Source: Frankia sp. RB7 (GTDB taxonomy: Bacteria > Pseudomonadota > Alphaproteobacteria > Rhizobiales > Xanthobacteraceae). Taken from it: a stretch of DNA of 64,000 bases. The stretch is from assembly GCA_030403585.1 (NCBI GenBank), contig JAUEPE010000022.1, forward strand, positions 37,833-101,832. Reading direction: 5' to 3'. Made by a program: the position numbers and the translations under genes. The notes under the pieces were generated by a model. It was not told where the DNA came from. It searched no databases and worked only from the letters and a program-made list of their open reading frames with translations. Below, one piece after another: positions 41,108 through 49,529 of the stretch (the first letter of the stretch is position 1; each line of letters begins with the position of its first letter).

Positions 41108-42679
41108 ATGAAAGACCTGATGACGACGGCGCAATCCAAGGAAGTGATGCGGCGTTGGAGGGCTCCCGGAATTGTGATGTTGGCGGCCGCGGTCGTGCTG
41201 GCAGCGCCGATCTCGGGCGCCCTTGCCGCCAAGCAGCCGCGCCAGACCGCCGAGGCGGTGGCGCCGCGCGAGGCCGGCGAGCCGATCATGGCGATCGTGT
41301 CGATCAAGAGCCAGCAGGTGACGTTCTACGATTCCGAGGGCTGGATCCTGCGCGCGCCGGTCTCGACCGGCACGACCGGACGCGAGACGCCGGCTGGCGT
41401 CTTCGCCGTCGTCGAGAAGGACAAGGACCACCATTCGTCCATGTATGACGATGCCTGGATGCCGAACATGCAGCGCATCACCTGGAACGGTATCGCGCTG
41501 CATGGTGGGCCGCTGCCCGGCTATGCCGCCTCGCACGGCTGCGTGCGCATGCCCTTTCCCTTCGCCGAGAGCCTGTTCGACAAGACCAATATCGGCATGC
41601 GGGTGATCATCTCGCCGAATGATGCCGCTCCGGTCGATTTCTCGCATCCCTCGCTGTTCGTGCCGAGCAAGGAGGCCATTGCGGCGGCACCCGGCCGTAT
41701 CGGCAAGCTCTCTGCCGAGGCCGAGGACGCCATCAGGGCGGCCGACGAGACCAAGAAGGCAGCGGCTGTGGCAGCAAAGGAGGCGCAATCGCTTCCGGCT
41801 ACGCTCCGCAAGCTCGAGCAGCAGAAGACCCGCGCCGATTCCGAGAACGCTTATGCCGACAAGCTGGTGGCGAATGCCAAGAACGACCAGGCCAAGGCAA
41901 AGGCCGACGAGCTGAAGCAGAAGGCCGCGACCAAGGCGGCGGATGCGGCAACCCAGCTCGACGCCGCCAAGGCGGCCGCGCAGCCGAAGCGCGACGCTGT
42001 CGCCGCGACCAAGGACGCCGCCAAGGCGGCCGCGACCAAGAAGGCCGAAGCCGTGAAGGCTGCGACCGACGCAAAGCTCGCGATGGAGCCGGTCTCGGTC
42101 TACATCAGCCGCTCGACCCAAAAACTCTACGTGCGTCGGAACACCCACAAGCCGGCGCCGGATGGCGGTGGCGAGGTGTTCGACACCAGCATCGAGGTTC
42201 CCGTCACCATCCGCAATCCCGACCAGCCGCTCGGCACGCACATCTTCACGGCGATGGCGAAGAACGACACAGGGCTGCGCTGGAGCGTCGTCACCATCGA
42301 CGAGGGCGACAACGCCAAGGATGCGCTCGACCGCGTCACCATCCCGCAGGAGGTGTGGGATCGCATCGGGCCGACGGCGTTGCCGCGCTCGTCGATCATC
42401 ATCTCGGACGAGCCGCTGAGCGCCGAGACCAACTACCGCACCGAGTTCGTCGCGGTCCTGAGCAACCATCCGCAGGGCGGCTTCATCACCCGCAAGCCGA
42501 CTGCGCCGCCGGTAGAAATGGCCAGCGACGATGGCTGGGGCAACAACGGCTTTGGTGGCAACGGCTTCTTCTTCTTTGGGCAGCGCGATCCCGCCCCGCA
42601 GCCGGTCAACCCGCGCCGCCGCGGCGGCCAGTACCAGTACTATCAATCGACCCAGCCGGTGCAGCGCAACTTTTGGTAA
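41108..42679 (+). CDS. L,D-transpeptidase (YkuD) with Ala/Lys coiled coil and degenerate second domain
   Basis: An exported or membrane-anchored protein of 523 residues (hydrophobic segment near residues 20-38: GIVMLAAAVVLAAPISGALAA). The first YkuD domain (about 60-155) has the catalytic His132 and Cys145 in the HGGPLPGYAASHGCVRM motif. Residues about 190-320 are an Ala/Lys/Glu-rich coiled coil. After it, VSVYISRSTQKLYVRRNTH and the segment up to SSIIISDEPL look like a second YkuD fold without the HG...SHGC motif. It should form 3-3 peptidoglycan or outer-membrane-anchoring crosslinks. ATG 41108, behind GGGGAATGGC, is preferred to ATG 41069. Confidence 0.85.
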   Translation: MKDLMTTAQSKEVMRRWRAPGIVMLAAAVVLAAPISGALAAKQPRQTAEAVAPREAGEPIMAIVSIKSQQVTFYDSEGWILRAPVSTGTTGRETPAGVFAVVEKDKDHHSSMYDDAWMPNMQRITWNGIALHGGPLPGYAASHGCVRMPFPFAESLFDKTNIGMRVIISPNDAAPVDFSHPSLFVPSKEAIAAAPGRIGKLSAEAEDAIRAADETKKAAAVAAKEAQSLPATLRKLEQQKTRADSENAYADKLVANAKNDQAKAKADELKQKAATKAADAATQLDAAKAAAQPKRDAVAATKDAAKAAATKKAEAVKAATDAKLAMEPVSVYISRSTQKLYVRRNTHKPAPDGGGEVFDTSIEVPVTIRNPDQPLGTHIFTAMAKNDTGLRWSVVTIDEGDNAKDALDRVTIPQEVWDRIGPTALPRSSIIISDEPLSAETNYRTEFVAVLSNHPQGGFITRKPTAPPVEMASDDGWGNNGFGGNGFFFFGQRDPAPQPVNPRRRGGQYQYYQSTQPVQRNFW

Positions 42680-42693
42680 GCGCAGGGCCGAAG

Positions 42694-42715
42694 CGTAGCG
42701 GCTCCTGCCGCTACG
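42694..42715. terminator. GC-rich hairpin between convergent genes (candidate bidirectional terminator)
   Basis: CGTAGCGGC-TCCT-GCCGCTACG is a 9-bp perfect stem with a 4-nt loop, 15 bp after the L,D-transpeptidase stop and covering the stop codon of the methyltransferase on the minus strand. No strong U-tract follows, so termination is likely but not certain. Confidence 0.5.
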
Positions 42716-43523
42716 GCCGGGCGGTGATCACCAGGGCCTGAATCCTGGCCTCGACCGGTCCGGAGCCGTGGCGTTTTCGGATGGCTTGCGCAACGGCATC
42801 GGTTGCAGCCTCGAGCTTGCTTGCGTCCCTGGCTTCAATCTCGCCGCGCAGCGGCGTTCCCTGGCAGTAGGCGGTCGCGACATAGTCCGCCGAGGGCCCG
42901 CGGCTCATCGCTGTCAGCGTTTCGATCGAGATGTCCTTGAAGCCTGCGCGTTCGAGATCGGCCTTGATGACGGCCTTGTCGTGATAGCCGTGCGGCGTCC
43001 GCGCCATGAACAGCGGCGGATTGTCGGGAAACATCTTGCCGAGCGTGATCGTCGCGTCATGCGCGAACACATTGTCCTCGATACGGTCCCAGACACTGAA
43101 CAGGTACGTGCCATCAGGCTTCAACACCCGCTTCGCTTCCGCATAACCCTTGCTGCGATCCGGGAAGAACATGGCGCCGAACTGGCAGCAGACGACATCG
43201 AACGCGGAATCGTCGAAGGACAGCGTCAGCGCATCGGCCTGACGCCAGGTCATGCGCGGGTCATTGCCCTGACGCTGCTTCGCCACCGCGAGCATCGGCT
43301 CGTTGAGGTCGGTCGCGACATAGCGGACACCGGCAGGCAGCAGCGCTGCCACGGCCCGCGTCACGGCGCCGGTGCCGGCGGCGATCTCGAGCAGGTCCGA
43401 CGGCGACAGCGCGGCGACGCGTCTGGCAAGGTCGTCAGCGTAGACCGAGAAGATCAGCGGCACCAGATATTCGTCGTAGAGCTTCGGGACGGAGCCGGCA
43501 AAAACCTTGTCGGTGCTGGACAT
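42711..43523 (-). CDS. Class I SAM-dependent methyltransferase
   Basis: A 270-residue Rossmann methyltransferase. Motif I is DLLEIAAGTGAVTRAVAA, followed by VRYVATDLNEPML, the acidic motif DALTLSFDDSAFDVVCCQFGAMFF and post-motif LKPDGTYLFSVWD. This resembles the UbiE/COQ5-like group but without substrate-defining features. Start ATG 43523 (MSSTDKVFAGS). It converges on the L,D-transpeptidase and is divergent from a glyoxalase-like gene. Confidence 0.88.
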   Translation of the reverse strand: MSSTDKVFAGSVPKLYDEYLVPLIFSVYADDLARRVAALSPSDLLEIAAGTGAVTRAVAALLPAGVRYVATDLNEPMLAVAKQRQGNDPRMTWRQADALTLSFDDSAFDVVCCQFGAMFFPDRSKGYAEAKRVLKPDGTYLFSVWDRIEDNVFAHDATITLGKMFPDNPPLFMARTPHGYHDKAVIKADLERAGFKDISIETLTAMSRGPSADYVATAYCQGTPLRGEIEARDASKLEAATDAVAQAIRKRHGSGPVEARIQALVITARP

Positions 43524-43675
43524 GCTTGCCTCGCTGAAGGTTTGGCTATCGCGGGCAGGATAGCACGGATCGGTCGCTCTGGAACTTCGTCCTCCGATCG
43601 GCCGATGAAAGCTCTTCCGTCCTCGTCTATGCCGGTGGCACAATCGGGACAGCTCAACGATCATTTGGCCGGACC

Positions 43676-44308
43676 ATGCTTTTTTTGGATCACATCACAG
43701 TTGCCGCCAGCAGCCTCGCCGAGGGCGTCGCCTATGTGGAGCAGGCGCTCGGCGTGCCCATGTCCGGGGGCGGCGTGCATCCGCTGATGGCGACGCACAA
43801 CAAATTTCTCCGCCTGGGTGAAGCGTTGTTTCTCGAAGTCATTGCGCCAGATCCGGCGGCCACGGCCAGCCGGCCGCGCTGGTTCGCGCTGGACGCCCCC
43901 AAAACGCATGAAGTGCTTGCAAATTCGCCAAAGCTGATGGTCTGGGTTGCGCGCACGCCCGATATCGTCGCGTCGCTGGCGGCGATGCCGAATGCGGCGC
44001 GCCCCGCGATCACGGTGACGCGCGGCGACCTCGCATGGCTGATCTCCGTCCCGCCGGATGGCTTGATGCCGCTCGATGGTGCGTTCCCGACACTGATCCA
44101 ATGGCCGCAAGGCGTGCACCCTGCGTCACGTCTCCCTGATCTCGACTGCTCGCTGGTCGAACTGGAAGTGGCACATCCCGACGCGAGCGCCATCCAATCG
44201 TCACTAAAAGGATTTCTCGACGATCCCAGAATCAGCTTCCGCACCGATCCGACGCCTTCACTAAATGCGGTGATCCGGACGCCGTCCGGCGACCGGCTGC
44301 TCACCTGA
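43676..44308 (+). CDS. VOC superfamily (glyoxalase-like) protein
   Basis: A 210-residue protein with the Glyoxalase_3-like fold: MLFLDHITVAASSLAEGVAYVEQALG, then GGVHPLMATHNKFLRLGEALFLEVIAPDP as the first repeat with His and Glu metal ligands. The second half (LPDLDCSLVELEVAHPDASAI) mirrors it. Members bind a metal and act on small ligands, but the substrate is unknown. It is divergent from the methyltransferase gene. Confidence 0.8.
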   Translation: MLFLDHITVAASSLAEGVAYVEQALGVPMSGGGVHPLMATHNKFLRLGEALFLEVIAPDPAATASRPRWFALDAPKTHEVLANSPKLMVWVARTPDIVASLAAMPNAARPAITVTRGDLAWLISVPPDGLMPLDGAFPTLIQWPQGVHPASRLPDLDCSLVELEVAHPDASAIQSSLKGFLDDPRISFRTDPTPSLNAVIRTPSGDRLLT

Positions 44309-44408
44309 CATCCGGCAAGACGAATAGCCTCACGACTTCGCGCCGATTTGAGGCCCGTGGCAATTGTGATATCGCTCCGCCCGCCCTTTTCCGGACGAAC
44401 TGAAAAAC

Positions 44409-44993
44409 ATGAAAACCACGCTGCTGAAATCCGAAGACTACACCCGCTCGCCCTGGAAGAACGGCGGCGGCATCTTTACCGATATCGCGGATGCGCATCG
44501 GCCGGGCGCGACTACAAAGGACTGGGACAGCCTGCTGTGGCGCTTCGCCTCCACGCCGATCGTGGCGCCCGGGCCGTTCTCCCACATGCCCGGTATCGAC
44601 CGCTTGCAGATGGTGATCGGCGGGCGCGGGCTGGTGCTGAAGACGCCCGAGCAGGAGTTCGACGAGCGCGAGCCGTTCGCGACCGTGCGTTTCACCGGCG
44701 AGATGGCGATCGTCACCGAGCTCGAAGCCGGTCCGGTCGAGGTCGTCAATCTGATGGCGCGGCGCGGTGCGGCGGAGATCGAGCTTGTGGCGCTCAAGGC
44801 GCCCGGCGAACGGCCATTGCCCGCGGGCACGCATCTGCTCTACGCGGCGCGTGGCGATTGCAGCATCTGTCTTGGCGACGAGGATTTTGCGATTTCGCAC
44901 GAAAACACGTTGAAGGTCGAATTGACCGGGGCGTCGGCGCTCGCGCTCGTTTCGGGGTTGGCCGTGCTGGGGTCGATCAAAATCGCCGGCTGA
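44409..44993 (+). CDS. hutD: HutD/Ves family cupin-like protein
   Basis: A 194-residue protein of the HutD family, with YTRSPWKNGGGIFTDIA near the start and the FSHMPGIDRLQMVIGGRGLVL core. HutD is a bicupin thought to bind formylglutamate or to modulate histidine utilisation, but no hutHUGI genes are seen here, so this copy is isolated. The gene symbol is given for the family, not for a proven role. Confidence 0.85.
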   Translation: MKTTLLKSEDYTRSPWKNGGGIFTDIADAHRPGATTKDWDSLLWRFASTPIVAPGPFSHMPGIDRLQMVIGGRGLVLKTPEQEFDEREPFATVRFTGEMAIVTELEAGPVEVVNLMARRGAAEIELVALKAPGERPLPAGTHLLYAARGDCSICLGDEDFAISHENTLKVELTGASALALVSGLAVLGSIKIAG

Positions 44994-45108
44994 GCAGCGA
45001 TCGAGCCCACCAGGGCGATGCGCACAATCCATGCAACTGGCCAGGTTGACGCGGCCGATCCGGAACACGATATGTCGGGGACGAAAGACCGCCGTCCAGA
45101 GGCAGATG

Positions 45109-46305
45109 ATGAGCGCGCCGCGACACGATGAATTGATCCATTCCGGCAGCGACGCCGTCGTCGACTGGCTGACCAACGGTACGCGCAACGACCGCTTCAT
45201 CGACAACATCTTTGCCGAGATGTGCAACCGCCTGCAGCAGGCCGGCATTCCGCTCAAGCGGTCCACGCTTCATATCCTGATCCAGCACCCGCAATGGCTG
45301 GGGGCCCGTTTCAAGTGGTCCGACGGCGCGCGCGAGGCGGAGATCGCACGGGTCGATTTCGACGTGCGCGAGCGCTCCGAATACATCGGCAGCGCCGCCA
45401 ACGAGATGCAGGATGGCGCCACTGAAGTGCGCGAGAATCTGGAACAGGACCCGTCGCTCGGCCGCAAGCACGCGCTCTATGACGAGATGCGGGCCAAGGG
45501 CCTCACCGACTATGTGGCCTGGCCGCTCTATCATACGCTCGGCAAGCGGCATCTCGTCACGTTCTCGACCGACCGTCCCGGTGGCTTCGAGGAGTCGCAT
45601 ATCGCGGCGTTGAAGAAATTGTTGCCGGTGCTGGCGCTGGTCAGCGAAATCCGTGTCAAGAACCGCCTGGCGCGCACGCTGCTGGAGACCTATGTCGGCG
45701 TCCATGCCGGCGAGCTGATCCTCGCCGGCGCCACGCGTCGCGGCACCGGCACGACGGTGCGCGCCGCCATCATGATCTGCGACTTGCGCGATTTTACGAA
45801 AATCTCGGACAACTGGCCGCGCGACGACGTCATCGATCTCCTCAACGATTATTTCGACGCGATGTCCGAGCCGATCGCGCGGCATGGCGGCGAGATCCTG
45901 AAATTCATCGGCGACGGCCTGCTCGCCATTTTTCCGCTTCATGAACCCAATGCCTGCGCCAATCTGCTGCGTGCTGTGACCGAGGCGCGCCAGGCCATGG
46001 CCGCGCTGAACGAGCGGAACAAGGCGACCCACCGCGCGCCGCTGAACTACGGCATCGGCGTCCATGTCGGCGACGTGATGTATGGCAATATCGGCTCGGC
46101 CAGCCGGCTCGACTTCACCGTGATCGGTCCCGCCGTCAACATGGCCTCGCGGCTGGAGGCACTCACCAAGCAGATCGGCAAGCCGGTGCTGCTATCGCGC
46201 GATTTTGCCGAGCTGGTGACGCCGGAGTTCGAGCTCGAGCGGGTCGGCCAGCACGCCGTGCGCGGTTTCAGCGAGCCGATCGAGCTGTTCGCGTTTCACG
46301 GCTGA
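45109..46305 (+). CDS. Class III adenylate cyclase with N-terminal sensory region
   Basis: A cyclase of about 398 residues. The N-terminal half (about 1-190) is a soluble domain without a recognised fold (HDELIHSGSDAVVDWLTNGT; EYIGSAANEMQDG), probably sensory. The catalytic domain has the metal Asp motifs ICDLRDFTKISDN and KFIGDGLLAIF and the GIGVHVGDVMYGNIGSASRLDFTVIG segment, which carries the substrate-binding residues. It makes cAMP or possibly cGMP. ATG 45109, with AGAGG upstream, is preferred; ATG 45106 is 3 bp earlier. A DUF2336 gene follows at 46443. Confidence 0.88.
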   Translation: MSAPRHDELIHSGSDAVVDWLTNGTRNDRFIDNIFAEMCNRLQQAGIPLKRSTLHILIQHPQWLGARFKWSDGAREAEIARVDFDVRERSEYIGSAANEMQDGATEVRENLEQDPSLGRKHALYDEMRAKGLTDYVAWPLYHTLGKRHLVTFSTDRPGGFEESHIAALKKLLPVLALVSEIRVKNRLARTLLETYVGVHAGELILAGATRRGTGTTVRAAIMICDLRDFTKISDNWPRDDVIDLLNDYFDAMSEPIARHGGEILKFIGDGLLAIFPLHEPNACANLLRAVTEARQAMAALNERNKATHRAPLNYGIGVHVGDVMYGNIGSASRLDFTVIGPAVNMASRLEALTKQIGKPVLLSRDFAELVTPEFELERVGQHAVRGFSEPIELFAFHG

Positions 46306-46442
46306 GGCGGATGGAGGCTTGGTCCGCGACTCTGCCATTTCCGGCGATACATAAAATCCGATCGATCCGATTAGGCGGACCTTAAGCCACGCCCAAGGTG
46401 GTTGGGGAGGTTTTACCGTGCGTTGAGGTCTGGGGTGATGTC

Positions 46443-47621
46443 ATGCGCCATTACCTCGAAGTCCCATTTTTGTCGTTTGATCGTTTTCAAGCTGCGAGCG
46501 CATCGATGGCTGTCACTGCATCTTTCCTGGCCGAGTTGGACGAAGCGGTTGCGAGGGGGAATCCCGAGAGCTGTCTTCGGGCGCTCTGGCATGCGGCGGA
46601 CATACTGATCGCCGGCACCTATTCAGAGGAGGAAATCTGGACTTTTGGCGAGGTCATCGGCCGTCTCGCGCAGGAGATCGAGACGAGCGCGCGCGCGAAG
46701 CTCGCCGGCAAGCTCGCCTGCAGCCCGAACGCCCCCATTGCGCTGACCCGGCAGATGGCCAGCGATGATTGCATCGATGTCGCATGGCCTGTCCTCAGCC
46801 AGTCGCAGCGCCTTGACACCGAGACATTGATCGCGTGCGCCAAGAGCAAGAGCCAGCAGCATTTGCTTGCCATCTCCAAACGGCAAGCGGTCCCGGAAGC
46901 GGTCACCGACGTGCTGGTGGTGCGCGGATCGCCCGAGGTCGTCACCTCGGTCGCATCGAACGCCGGCGCGAATTTTTCAAGATCCGGGTTCCTCCATATG
47001 GTACGGCGGTCGGAAGGTGATTCGATCCTTGCGGAGTCGGTGGGACTTCGAAAGGACATTCCCCGACACCTCTTCCACCAGCTGATCGCCAAAGCCTCCG
47101 AAGAGGTGCGGCAGAAGCTCCAGAAGGAACGCCCGGATATCGAAACACATATCCATAACGTCGTCGTCGCCGTCACCGGGGCCATTCACGCCCGGTTTGG
47201 CCCGACATCGAAGGATTATTTTACGGCAAAACGTACGGTGGCGAAGCTGCACGAGAGAGGCGAGCTGACGGAAGACAAGGTCTTCGAACTTGCCCATTCT
47301 CTCAAGTTCAACGAGACGACAGTCGCGCTGTCGTTGCTCTGCGGCTTGCCGACCGATGTCGCGGAACGGGCATTGATCGAGAAGGATCGCGAGCCGGTGT
47401 TGATTCTGGCCAAATCCCTCGATTTCTCGTGGCCGACCACGATGGCGCTGCTGTTCCTGGGAGCGGCCAACTTCCGGATCACAGCGGGTGAACTGGAGCG
47501 GTTGAAGCTCGATTTCCACCGGTTGAATGTCAGGGCCTGCCGGGAGGTTCTCATCATCTACCGAACGCGAAAGGAAGAGGCCTTTGGCGGCTCATTTCAA
47601 CGGTCGCGGCGCATGATCTAG
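46443..47621 (+). CDS. DUF2336 protein
   Basis: A 392-residue all-helical protein of the DUF2336 family, frequent in rhizobia. The N-terminal MAVTASFLAELDEAVARGNP and the repeated helices (ALTRQMASDDCIDVAWPVL, QHLLAISKRQAVPEAVTDVLV) are typical. Function is unknown, though DUF2336 proteins are often next to two-component or second-messenger genes. Start ATG 46443, with ATG 46506 as the shorter option. It sits between two class III cyclases, so a signalling partner role is a reasonable guess. Confidence 0.82.
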   Translation: MRHYLEVPFLSFDRFQAASASMAVTASFLAELDEAVARGNPESCLRALWHAADILIAGTYSEEEIWTFGEVIGRLAQEIETSARAKLAGKLACSPNAPIALTRQMASDDCIDVAWPVLSQSQRLDTETLIACAKSKSQQHLLAISKRQAVPEAVTDVLVVRGSPEVVTSVASNAGANFSRSGFLHMVRRSEGDSILAESVGLRKDIPRHLFHQLIAKASEEVRQKLQKERPDIETHIHNVVVAVTGAIHARFGPTSKDYFTAKRTVAKLHERGELTEDKVFELAHSLKFNETTVALSLLCGLPTDVAERALIEKDREPVLILAKSLDFSWPTTMALLFLGAANFRITAGELERLKLDFHRLNVRACREVLIIYRTRKEEAFGGSFQRSRRMI

Positions 47622-47719
47622 GATTGGCTTGATCGCCGGTCCTGTTGCCAACACGGGAACGTCCAATTACGCTCCATCTCAGGTCCCGCCCAGATGGTCC
47701 ATCGATTGGCCGCTCGTTC

Positions 47720-48517
47720 ATGCCCAAATTTCTTCGCATCGGCCTGCATCAGTCGAACGTGTCCGGGTACACCTCTAAAGCGTGGTGCGTGCGGCGGGTC
47801 GGCTCGGCGGTGTTCCTGAAATGGGGCGCCGTGGAGGTGCAGGGCGCCGGCAAGGGCCGCAAGGTCTACTGGATGCATCTGCCGCAGGAGAAGACGATCC
47901 GTTGCGGCACGGTCGAGCGCGCCCAGGACTACACCAAATCGGCGATCGCGCGGCGGCGCAGCCATGACTATGAGCCGCTGCCAGGTGCTATCGCGACCCA
48001 GCCGAAATTCGCCAATGGCAGTGCCGTGCTCAAGCAGGCGCTCGCCATCATCCTGATCGTCGACATCGTCGGCTCCACGGCAAAAGCCGCAAAGCTCGGT
48101 GACGCCCGCTGGACCAAGGTGATGGGCCTCTATTACGCGGCGGTCCGCAAGGAGCTGAAGTCGTCACGCGGCAAGGAGGTCGTGACGACCGGCGACGGCG
48201 TGCTCGCGACCTTCAAGGTGCCTGCCGCCGGCATCAATTGCGCGACCGCGATCCGCGAGGCCGTGCGCACGCTCGGCCTCGATATCAGAGTTGGGCTGCA
48301 CGCGGGCGAATACACGATGAGCGGCGGCGAGATGGTCGGTATCGCCTTCCACATCTGTACCCGCGTCGCCGCCAAGGCGCGCGCCGGCGAAGTCCTGGTC
48401 TCGCGTGCGGTGAAGGATTTGCTCGCGACGCAGTCCACCATCCGCCTCAGGGATCACGGCAGCCACCAGCTCAAGGGCGTGCCGGCGCGGTGGCGGCTGT
48501 ATCGGGTGGAGGGCTGA
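47720..48517 (+). CDS. Class III nucleotide cyclase with N-terminal WGR-like region
   Basis: A 265-residue protein. Residues 1-85 (SKAWCVRRVGSAVFLKWGAVEVQGAGKGRKVYW and the Arg-rich SAIARRRSHDYEPL) resemble a WGR domain of the type in PARPs and some bacterial polymerases, though one residue of the WGR motif is changed (WGA). Residues about 115-260 form the cyclase domain with ILIVDIVGSTAKAAK and VTTGDGVLATF as metal-binding motifs. The combination is unusual. Start ATG 47720; an upstream in-frame M at 47645 is less likely. Confidence 0.8.
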   Translation: MPKFLRIGLHQSNVSGYTSKAWCVRRVGSAVFLKWGAVEVQGAGKGRKVYWMHLPQEKTIRCGTVERAQDYTKSAIARRRSHDYEPLPGAIATQPKFANGSAVLKQALAIILIVDIVGSTAKAAKLGDARWTKVMGLYYAAVRKELKSSRGKEVVTTGDGVLATFKVPAAGINCATAIREAVRTLGLDIRVGLHAGEYTMSGGEMVGIAFHICTRVAAKARAGEVLVSRAVKDLLATQSTIRLRDHGSHQLKGVPARWRLYRVEG

Positions 48518-48558
48518 GGCGCGCCTGTTCTCGCGGCTCGACGCGGGATTGTGCTGTC

Positions 48559-49419
48559 TCAAATCGTCGGGCGTGCCGGCGATTGTCCGAGCACCAGGAG
48601 AGCTGCGGCGAGTGCCGCGGCAGCCTTTTCGGGCCGCGCCCTCTCATAGATCGCGAATTCAAGGTCTGGCAGACGAGGCAGCCCTTCTTCCAATCCCAGA
48701 ACGCGCAGGCCTGAGACGACGGCACTCACTGGAAGCGGTGTGATTGCAAGACCCGCAAGCGACGCCGCGCGCACGCCCGTCAGGCTGGGGCTTGTATAGA
48801 CGATCTCCCAGATCAGGTCGCTTCGGTCGAGCGCGGCAAGCGCCGCCTCGCGCGAGACTGACTTCTCGCGATAAAGCGCGAGCGGCAATGTTGCGCCGGG
48901 AACGAGATCGAAACTCTCGGCCGCCACCCAGACCAGCGGCTCGCGCCACACCAGCCGTCCGCGCGAGGTACCGAGCGGGCGCTTGGCGAACACGACGTCG
49001 AGCCGGCCTGCGTCGAGCTGCGCGATCAATTCCGCGCTGACCCCGATCTGCACCTCGAGCTTCACGCCGGGATGCAGCACCGCGAAACGACCGAGTGCCG
49101 AAGGCAGCGAGCCGCCGGCAATTTCCTCGACCACGCCGAGACGCACCATGCCGGACAAGCGCGGCGTCGTCAGGCGATGGCGCGCAGCCTCCTCGAGTTG
49201 CAGCAGGCGGCGGGCATCGCCGAGCAGCATCTCGCCGTCGTCGGTCAGCGCCACGCTGCGGGTCGTGCGCCGGAACAGGGGACGCTTGGTTTCCTGCTCC
49301 AGCCGCTTGATCTGCTGACTGACGGTCGACTGGGTCAAATGCAGCTGCTCGGCAGCGCGATGGAAACCGCCGCAATCGGCGACCGCGACGAAGGCACGCA
49401 ACAGTTCGAAGTCGAGCAT
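48559..49419 (-). CDS. LysR-family transcriptional regulator
   Basis: A 286-residue LTTR with the N-terminal winged helix-turn-helix (FELLRAFVAVADCGGFHRAAEQLHLTQSTVSQQIKRLE) and a C-terminal effector-binding domain. It is divergent from the MdcA-like/malonyl-CoA decarboxylase genes (start 49530), the classical arrangement in which the LTTR activates the neighbouring operon. Malonate or malonyl-CoA is therefore the likely co-inducer (inference). Confidence 0.93.
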   Translation of the reverse strand: MLDFELLRAFVAVADCGGFHRAAEQLHLTQSTVSQQIKRLEQETKRPLFRRTTRSVALTDDGEMLLGDARRLLQLEEAARHRLTTPRLSGMVRLGVVEEIAGGSLPSALGRFAVLHPGVKLEVQIGVSAELIAQLDAGRLDVVFAKRPLGTSRGRLVWREPLVWVAAESFDLVPGATLPLALYREKSVSREAALAALDRSDLIWEIVYTSPSLTGVRAASLAGLAITPLPVSAVVSGLRVLGLEEGLPRLPDLEFAIYERARPEKAAAALAAALLVLGQSPARPTI

Positions 49420-49529
49420 TCGATTGATCCAATTCAGAGATCAATCATATTATAAAATATCGTTTCTATAATCAATTGGCCCGCCCTACCTTCGGTTGCG
49501 AAGACAGCATTCAGCGACGGAGGTCGAAC

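Noticed and set aside
41048..42646. Minus-strand reading frame of 532 codons
   Set aside because: Antisense to the L,D-transpeptidase; repetitive Leu/Gly/Arg composition arises from the Ala/Lys coiled coil.
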